64,000 nt of DNA, from the NCBI GenBank assembly GCA_046328715.1, contig JAXLWB010000014.1, forward strand, positions 62,001 through 126,000. The letters run 5' to 3'. Source of the DNA: JAXLWB01 sp046328715 (GTDB lineage: Bacteria; Chloroflexota; Anaerolineae; Caldilineales; Caldilineaceae). This document shows, one piece after another, positions 59,363 through 64,000 of this stretch. A program made the translations under genes and the position numbers. The notes under the pieces were generated by a model that saw only the letters and a list, made by a program, of their open reading frames with translations, was not told the origin of the DNA and did not search any database. The first letter of the stretch is position 1. Each line of letters begins with the position of its first letter.

Positions 59363-60313
59363 CTACAAATGAGTTTTGTCTCCCAACCTACGTACCTGGC
59401 GATAGATTTTTGGCAACAAAAATATTTTCTCGCTGGCTGACAGGCGCGCACGCTGGGTGAACACATCGTAGCGGTTGTCGATAATGCGCTGCAGAATGGC
59501 TCGGTAGAGCAAGATGGCCGAGCCGACCGCCATACGTCCATCCTGCTTCAACTTGGCCAATCCGTGAAGATGATTGGCGTAGAGTTGGTCCGCCCGCTCG
59601 ATCTCGAACTGCATCAAACTACAGAAATTCTGGTTGATCTTGTGCGCGAGTAAATCCGCTTCACGATAGCCAAAACGATCCAGATCTTCCTGCGGCAGAT
59701 AGATGCGTCCTCGCCGCAGATCCTCACCGACATCACGCAGGATATTGGTCAATTGGAGCGCAACGCCCAAGGCAATGGCGTGCTGTGTCGTTTCCTCATC
59801 AAATGGCAGCCCATCCTCTGAACCGATGATGTGCATGGAAATGAGTCCCACCGTGCTGGCCACGTGGTAACAATAACGCTGTAATTCCTCGAAGGTTTGG
59901 TAGCGCTGCGTCTGTAGATCCATCTCGCAGCCATCAATCAGCTCCTCGCCAAAGTGGTGAGGTACGTTGTAGCGTTGCCGTGCATCACACCAGGCTACTA
60001 AGATTGGGTCCTGCTGCGCTGTTGCTGGGCGATGCGCCATCCGCCGCCACTCGCTCAGCGTGTAGCGGGCACGGAGCGGCTCGTCGACAATGTCATCGGT
60101 AGTACGACAGAAGGCATAAAAGGCTCGAATTGCCTGCCGCTTGGGGGCTGGCAAAAAGCGTGTTGCCAGATGGAAAGACTTTGAATGATATGCTGTGACC
60201 TTTTCGCAAAAACGATAAGCATCCTGTAACCGCTGCTCTCGTTCGTGCATGGCGCTGCACTCTTGATCCAGTTCATTTGTCGTTGGCTGTGTGGCGAATC
60301 CTGTGTCAAGCAT
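59363..60313 (-). CDS. Phytoene/squalene synthase family enzyme
   Basis: 316 residues, all helical. Asp-rich motif 1 is DDIVD (73-77). Motif 2, DVGEDLRRGRIYLP, sits behind the NILRD segment (LQLTNILRDVGED). RAFYAFCRTTDDIVDEP and the RIYLPQEDL motif fit CrtB/HpnD enzymes that condense two prenyl diphosphates head to head. Phytoene synthase is slightly favoured by these motifs; squalene (hopanoid) synthesis is also possible. The Rieske oxygenase at 60455 lies just upstream on the same strand. Confidence 0.9.
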   Translation of the reverse strand: MLDTGFATQPTTNELDQECSAMHEREQRLQDAYRFCEKVTAYHSKSFHLATRFLPAPKRQAIRAFYAFCRTTDDIVDEPLRARYTLSEWRRMAHRPATAQQDPILVAWCDARQRYNVPHHFGEELIDGCEMDLQTQRYQTFEELQRYCYHVASTVGLISMHIIGSEDGLPFDEETTQHAIALGVALQLTNILRDVGEDLRRGRIYLPQEDLDRFGYREADLLAHKINQNFCSLMQFEIERADQLYANHLHGLAKLKQDGRMAVGSAILLYRAILQRIIDNRYDVFTQRARLSASEKIFLLPKIYRQVRRLGDKTHL

Positions 60314-60359
60314 CCTCTATTCCCGCTGAATGACTATCTAATGTTACGCACGAATGGTT

Positions 60360-60445
60360 AACGCAAAGCTTCAAGAAAGCAAAGACGCCAAGCGAGCAAA
60401 CATCTTTTTGCCCTTGGCACCTTTGCGTCTTCGTTGATTTCTTGG
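60360..60445. repeat. Heptad-type inverted repeat (CAAAGACGCCAAG class)
   Basis: AAGAAAG, CAAAGAC, GCCAAGC, GAGCAAA on the left face CTTGGCA, CCTTTGC, GTCTTCG on the right. It lies between the Rieske gene and the phytoene synthase gene. This class of repeat, with CAAAGACGCCAAG words, is one I know to be widespread in unrelated bacterial genomes. Confidence 0.65.
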
Positions 60446-60454
60446 AGGGCCGTA

Positions 60455-61561
60455 CTACCCCTGGTTGAGAAACTCGCGTAGCTGTTCCTCATCTGACACG
60501 GCTGTCTTTGGTAGTGTCGTTGCCAACGGCTGAGGCGAATTTCGCATGGCAGGCACCGGTTGTAGCTTCACCTTTTGTTCACGTTTTTCACGTCCGGCAT
60601 TGATTAAATTGGCCCGGTGCTGCAAATAGATCGCAATCGGTCGATCCCCTGGAATAAAGCGATCACCCACCTCCAACCCAGATATCTTGGGGCGTTGGGT
60701 CATGATGATATTCTCATCTTCCTTTAAGACGTAAAGATTGACCAGATTCATTAGGTAACCAACAAGATCGCATAGCACAGGCAGATCGGTAACTTTGTGA
60801 TAGACACTCACGTAGAGCATGGTATTTTCATCGTCGATCGGCGCAAAGATGATCTCGTTGATGAACTTGTCACCTCTCACGCGTAATTGCCAGACGTTGG
60901 GAAGATTGAGCAACACTGTGGGGGTGCCTGTAGGGGGAGGAAGTTCAGTCGGCTTTTTGGCAGGCAGCCCTTCATCCGGTTGGTTACTGACCCACAGGCG
61001 CAACTTGTTATCTTCTAGTGTTGTGTAGGGGCCATTTACCAATGTCAGGTTGCCGCGACCAATCGTTTTAGCATGGACGAAAGGCAAATGCGAGACATCG
61101 AGGGCACCTTCGATAGCACGTGTCTCGTGCGTATTCCACTGCCGGGTGCTGGTGGAACGGTGAAAGCCGCTCATATCTTCAAAGTAAGGGAGCGGCGGGT
61201 ATTCATCACGCGGCTCACCATTCCAAATCCAGATAAAGCCATGTCCTTCTTGTGCAGGATAGTTCCAACATTGGAAAATCTTGGGCTTGGAACCATTGCG
61301 CCCATTGGCGGGAACCAGTTGACAGACGCCGTCTCGATTATATTCAAAGCCATGGAAGGCGCATTGGAGATTGCCGTTGACGATCTTGCCTGGGCTGAGT
61401 TTTGCCTGGCGATGAGGACAGAGATCACGCATTACTGCTACTTTGCCGTTATCATCCCGCCAAAAGACCAGATCTTCACCCAGGCGGCGAAAGGCATAGG
61501 GTTTGCCCTTCTTGACCTCGCTGGAAAGCACAACCGCATACCACATATCAGGAATAAACAT
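60455..61561 (-). CDS. Rieske non-haem iron oxygenase
   Basis: 368 residues. The Rieske [2Fe-2S] ligands are Cys48, His50, Cys67, His70 (C-P-H, then C-A-F-H), and the mononuclear iron triad lies in DVSHLPFVHAKTIG. The pattern resembles pheophorbide oxygenase / Vanillate-type mono-oxygenases. It needs a ferredoxin and reductase that are not adjacent. It acts on an unknown hydrophobic substrate. Its promoter region contains a copy of the TetR operator also present upstream of tetR 61607, so the two form a self-controlled unit. Confidence 0.93.
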   Translation of the reverse strand: MFIPDMWYAVVLSSEVKKGKPYAFRRLGEDLVFWRDDNGKVAVMRDLCPHRQAKLSPGKIVNGNLQCAFHGFEYNRDGVCQLVPANGRNGSKPKIFQCWNYPAQEGHGFIWIWNGEPRDEYPPLPYFEDMSGFHRSTSTRQWNTHETRAIEGALDVSHLPFVHAKTIGRGNLTLVNGPYTTLEDNKLRLWVSNQPDEGLPAKKPTELPPPTGTPTVLLNLPNVWQLRVRGDKFINEIIFAPIDDENTMLYVSVYHKVTDLPVLCDLVGYLMNLVNLYVLKEDENIIMTQRPKISGLEVGDRFIPGDRPIAIYLQHRANLINAGREKREQKVKLQPVPAMRNSPQPLATTLPKTAVSDEEQLREFLNQG

Positions 61562-61571
61562 AGCTTCTCCT

Positions 61572-61593
61572 TTCTACCTACAATTTGGTAGAA
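61572..61593. promoter_or_regulatory. TetR operator 1 (before the Rieske gene)
   Basis: TTCTACC (61572-61578), 8 bases, GGTAGAA (61587-61593). It lies 11 bases upstream of the Rieske start, and its sequence differs from operator 2 at one position. Confidence 0.85.
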
Positions 61594-61606
61594 TTTCGAC
61601 CAAAAA

Positions 61607-62200
61607 TTAACGTTTTAATAGTCCATACAATAACAACTCTACCGCCTGCTGCGCGATTTCTTCACGCTTTGTCAGGTCGATCCAGTCGCCTTCGGGAATG
61701 CTGTTGACGCCTTGAACAAGGCTGATCAGCGACATGGCTGCAACACCTGTCTCGGTGTTGGCGATTTGTCCTGTACCCCTTGCCTGGCCTAATGCCGAGT
61801 AGAGCGGCTCTGTTAGCATATGCATCGCCATGCCCGAAAGTCGTTTCGCTTGCACCGAGTCGATCATTGCCATGTCGGAGTTGAAGATGCGGTCGAGGTT
61901 CATCGGTGGTTGATGGATAAACCAGTGCGCGACTGCCCGTAGCTGGTCACCAATGTCATTGCCTGCTTGATTGAGTACATGTTTCATGCCAGCGTTGTGA
62001 CGCTGTAACATGCGCTCCATCACTTCGATGAAGAGTCCCTCTTTACCTTTTGGCGCGTAGTAGTAGAGCGACGCATGGCGCATCCCCACAACTTCAGCAA
62101 TATCACGCAACGTGACTGATTGATAGCCCCGTTTTGAAAAAAGTTCCTCAGCAGCGTCTAGAATACGTTGCCGGGTCTCGTTATCAGGAATGTCGTTCAT
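61607..62200 (-). CDS. TetR-family regulator of the Rieske oxygenase
   Basis: 197 residues. The helix-turn-helix (about 10-54) reads ILDAAEELFSKRGYQSVTLR then DIAEVVGMRHASLYYYAPKG. The C-terminal domain is helical, ligand unknown. Two near-identical palindromes flank it, one upstream of its own start (62205-62226) and one upstream of the Rieske gene (61572-61593). Confidence 0.93.
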   Translation of the reverse strand: MNDIPDNETRQRILDAAEELFSKRGYQSVTLRDIAEVVGMRHASLYYYAPKGKEGLFIEVMERMLQRHNAGMKHVLNQAGNDIGDQLRAVAHWFIHQPPMNLDRIFNSDMAMIDSVQAKRLSGMAMHMLTEPLYSALGQARGTGQIANTETGVAAMSLISLVQGVNSIPEGDWIDLTKREEIAQQAVELLLYGLLKR

Positions 62201-62204
62201 GATT

Positions 62205-62226
62205 TTCTACCTACAAGTTGGTAGAA
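62205..62226. promoter_or_regulatory. TetR operator 2 (before tetR)
   Basis: TTCTACC (62205-62211), 8 bases, GGTAGAA (62220-62226). It lies 5 bases upstream of the tetR start, so binding would block its own ribosome-binding or promoter region. Confidence 0.85.
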
Positions 62227-62335
62227 TTTTGCATCAGTTCGCAGAAATGTTCTGTGGGAATTCCTCCAATTCATTGCACTTGTGTGCGTAGTCGTTTAAA
62301 ATAGAGTTGTTGAAGTAAACAGGATCTTTTTTCAT

Positions 62336-62412
62336 AAGATTGAGAGATTGAGAGATTAGGAGACTTCGATACACACAATCTCCTAATCTCTCAATCTCTC
62401 AATTTCCAATCT
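62336..62412. repeat. Octad-type inverted repeat before lhgO
   Basis: The left arm reads AGATTGAG, AGATTGAG, AGATTAGG. The right arm reads AATCTCCT, AATCTCTC, AATCTCTC, AATTTCC. The arms are near complements separated by about 20 bases. It lies just upstream of the 62421 gene, where its ribosome-binding site would be. Confidence 0.75.
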
Positions 62413-62420
62413 CTATACTC

Positions 62421-63620
62421 ATGTACGACATTGCAATTATCGGCGGCGGCATTGTCGGCCTAGCCACCGCACTCTCACTCACAGAACAAGGACATCCTTC
62501 TGTCATCGTCCTCGAAACCGAAGGAAAGGTCGCTCAACATCAAACCGGCCACAACAGCGGAGTCATTCATTCCGGTCTCTACTACAAGCCAGGTTCACTC
62601 AAAGCTCAGAATTGCGCCGAAGGCGTACGCCTGATGTACGAATTCTGCGCCAAACATGGTATTGCCCATGATCGCTGCGGTAAAGTCGTGGTTGCCACTC
62701 GTCAGGATGAAATTCCACGGTTGGAGGAATTGCAACGCCGTGGCACGGCCAATGGCATTCAAGGCATCAAGCGCCTGCGCCCAGAAGAGATCAAAGAACA
62801 TGAACCCTACGTTGCGGGCATCGACGGTCTCTTTGTGCCAATTACTGGCATCGTCGATTATGTGCAGGTCTGTGAGAAATATGTTGAACTGACGCGCCAG
62901 GCTGGCGGTGAGATTCGCACCAGCGCCCAGGTCACGGCAGTCCACAAAGATGGCAACAACTTGCGCCTGGTCACGACTCAAGGGGAGGTGAATGCGAAGG
63001 TAGTGATCAACTGTGGCGGGCTGCTCTCCGACCGTGTGGCTAAGATGTGTGGCATTGACCCTGGCGTCAAGATTGTGCCCTTCCGGGGTGAGTATTATGA
63101 ACTGCGCCCAGATCGCCACTATCTGATCAGGAATCTAGTTTACCCCGTGCCCGATCCTGCCTTCCCCTTTCTAGGCGTTCACTTCACCCGGATGATTCAC
63201 GGCGGCGTCGAGGCAGGGCCGAACGCAGTCCTGGCCTTCAAACGTTATGGCTACACGCGTAGCAGCTTCAATCTCGGTGATGCGCTGGAAATCTTCACAT
63301 ACTCGGGCTTTCGCACGCTGGCCACCAAATATTGGAAGATGGGCATGGGCGAATTTTACCGTTCCTATAGCAAACGTGCCTTTGTTACGGCACTACAACG
63401 ATTGCTGCCCGAGTTGCGCATGGAAGATGTGACCCCAGCAGGTGCTGGGGTACGCGCCCAAGCCCTCGACGCCCAAGGCAAACTGCTTGATGATTTTGCC
63501 ATTGTCGAACAGGAGCGTATGGTCCATGTTCTTAATGCCCCCTCACCGGCGGCAACCTCTTCGCTTAGCATCGGCAAGACGATTGCCGGAATGGTAGGGA
63601 AGAAACTTACCAAACTCTAG
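62421..63620 (+). CDS. lhgO: L-2-hydroxyglutarate oxidase
   Basis: 399 residues, FAD-dependent. The dinucleotide motif is IIGGGIVGLATALSL, then HQTGHNSGVIHSGLYY, the LhgO/DAO-family signature, and PFRGEYYELRPD with VHFTRMIHGGVEAGPNAVLAF in the substrate domain. It oxidises L-2-hydroxyglutarate to 2-oxoglutarate and passes electrons to the membrane quinone pool. ATG 62421 directly follows the repeat, with no strong ribosome-binding site. It appears to be monocistronic. Confidence 0.95.
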   Translation: MYDIAIIGGGIVGLATALSLTEQGHPSVIVLETEGKVAQHQTGHNSGVIHSGLYYKPGSLKAQNCAEGVRLMYEFCAKHGIAHDRCGKVVVATRQDEIPRLEELQRRGTANGIQGIKRLRPEEIKEHEPYVAGIDGLFVPITGIVDYVQVCEKYVELTRQAGGEIRTSAQVTAVHKDGNNLRLVTTQGEVNAKVVINCGGLLSDRVAKMCGIDPGVKIVPFRGEYYELRPDRHYLIRNLVYPVPDPAFPFLGVHFTRMIHGGVEAGPNAVLAFKRYGYTRSSFNLGDALEIFTYSGFRTLATKYWKMGMGEFYRSYSKRAFVTALQRLLPELRMEDVTPAGAGVRAQALDAQGKLLDDFAIVEQERMVHVLNAPSPAATSSLSIGKTIAGMVGKKLTKL

Positions 63621-63790
63621 TGAAAAAGGGTGACCGATAATTACCAATTATGGAAATTAGCTCTCTTGCGCAAAGTCAAAGCAATGAGTAAACTGTTAGG
63701 TAGATATAATTCACCCTAAAATTTCGATCTACGATTGTCCCTCTAACTCATTCTCTGCTTGCGCAGAACAGGAAGGACAAAGGAGTCCCT

Positions 63791-64000
63791 ATGTCTGACT
63801 TCCCATGGTATGCTAAATACGAAAAAAGTGTGCCGAAGACGATTCAAGTCAAGGATATGCCGCTCCACCAGCTTTTGAGCGATGCGGCGCAGAAATATCC
63901 TAGCAATATTGCATTACGTCTTGTGCTCAAGTATCTTCCAGCCGGGCTCAAGATTCAGTCGCGCATGACTTATGCTGAATTGAACGCCGCCAGTGATCGT
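63791..64000 (+). CDS. Acyl-CoA synthetase / AMP-dependent ligase, N-terminal fragment
   Basis: The first 70 codons run to the window edge. MSDFPWYAKYEKSVPKTIQV and the MTYAELNAASDR element are typical of long-chain fatty acid-CoA ligases. AGGAG (63781-63785) precedes the ATG. It should activate a fatty acid for beta-oxidation or lipid synthesis; the catalytic core lies outside the window. The gap 63621-63790 before it has no gene. Confidence 0.85.
   Translation, partial: MSDFPWYAKYEKSVPKTIQVKDMPLHQLLSDAAQKYPSNIALRLVLKYLPAGLKIQSRMTYAELNAASDR

Noticed and set aside
2124..62412. CRISPR arrays
   Set aside because: The repeated words are 7-8 bases and contiguous; there are no 25-40-base repeats with even spacers and no cas genes.
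62595..63119. 174-residue open frame opposite lhgO
   Set aside because: Antisense to the conserved oxidase domain; no supporting signals.

Overview
The window reads as a chromosomal segment of a free-living, respiring bacterium, most likely a Chloroflexota (filamentous, moderate GC). This placement rests on gene style: A2-type haem-copper oxidase genes with an N-terminally extended subunit I, paired KimA transporters, CtaG, MreB, a csoR-copZ-copA island, and secreted proteins with a shared LP-containing C-terminal tail. There is no 16S gene, so the assignment is inference. No phage, insertion sequence or CRISPR array was seen.

Layout. 1-5643 (+) is a cytochrome c oxidase operon: coxB tail, coxA, small subunit IV, coxC, ctaG, a YtkA/FixH-like protein and surf1. 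5830-6999 holds a [2Fe-2S] ferredoxin and a DedA protein. 7079-11837 carries two tandem KimA-type potassium transporters; the first lies behind a c-di-AMP (ydaO) riboswitch and is coupled to a small membrane protein. 11850-21014 (mostly -) has glycerate kinase, tRNA-Leu(GAG), enolase, two secreted trypsin-like proteases, FabH and FabF. 21365-26298 has a membrane protein, an AT-rich pair of unknown genes, RadA, and two YeeE/YedE sulfur-importer proteins preceded by a cysteine-rich leader peptide ORF. 26505-39332 (-) holds a lipoprotein, a MacB-like tripartite exporter, a beta-hydroxyacid dehydrogenase, ClpC, an S1 protein, RidA and MreB.

39706-46117 has a DUF3105 protein and a six-gene (-) operon: TetR, cytochrome P450, GT1 glycosyltransferase, and an ABC-2 exporter of one ATPase and two permeases. 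46297-50195 (+) is the copper operon csoR-copZ-cupredoxin-copA, with a clear promoter and palindromic operator. 50273-53956 (-) is a 1227-residue secreted repeat protein. 54268-63620 holds a TetR/MFS pair, an SDR, a Tet-type MFS pump, phytoene/squalene synthase, a Rieske oxygenase with its TetR and twin operators, and L-2-hydroxyglutarate oxidase. An acyl-CoA ligase begins at the right edge.

The most unusual signals are: (i) a poly-cysteine leader ORF before the sulfur importers, resembling cysteine-sensing attenuators; (ii) at least a dozen intergenic elements, each with its own sequence but all built from about 7-nt periodic arms facing as inverted repeats, one lying in frame inside copA and one forming a lipoprotein N-terminus; (iii) a second kimA that kept the riboswitch terminator but not the aptamer; (iv) a common C-terminal tail on three unrelated secreted proteins.
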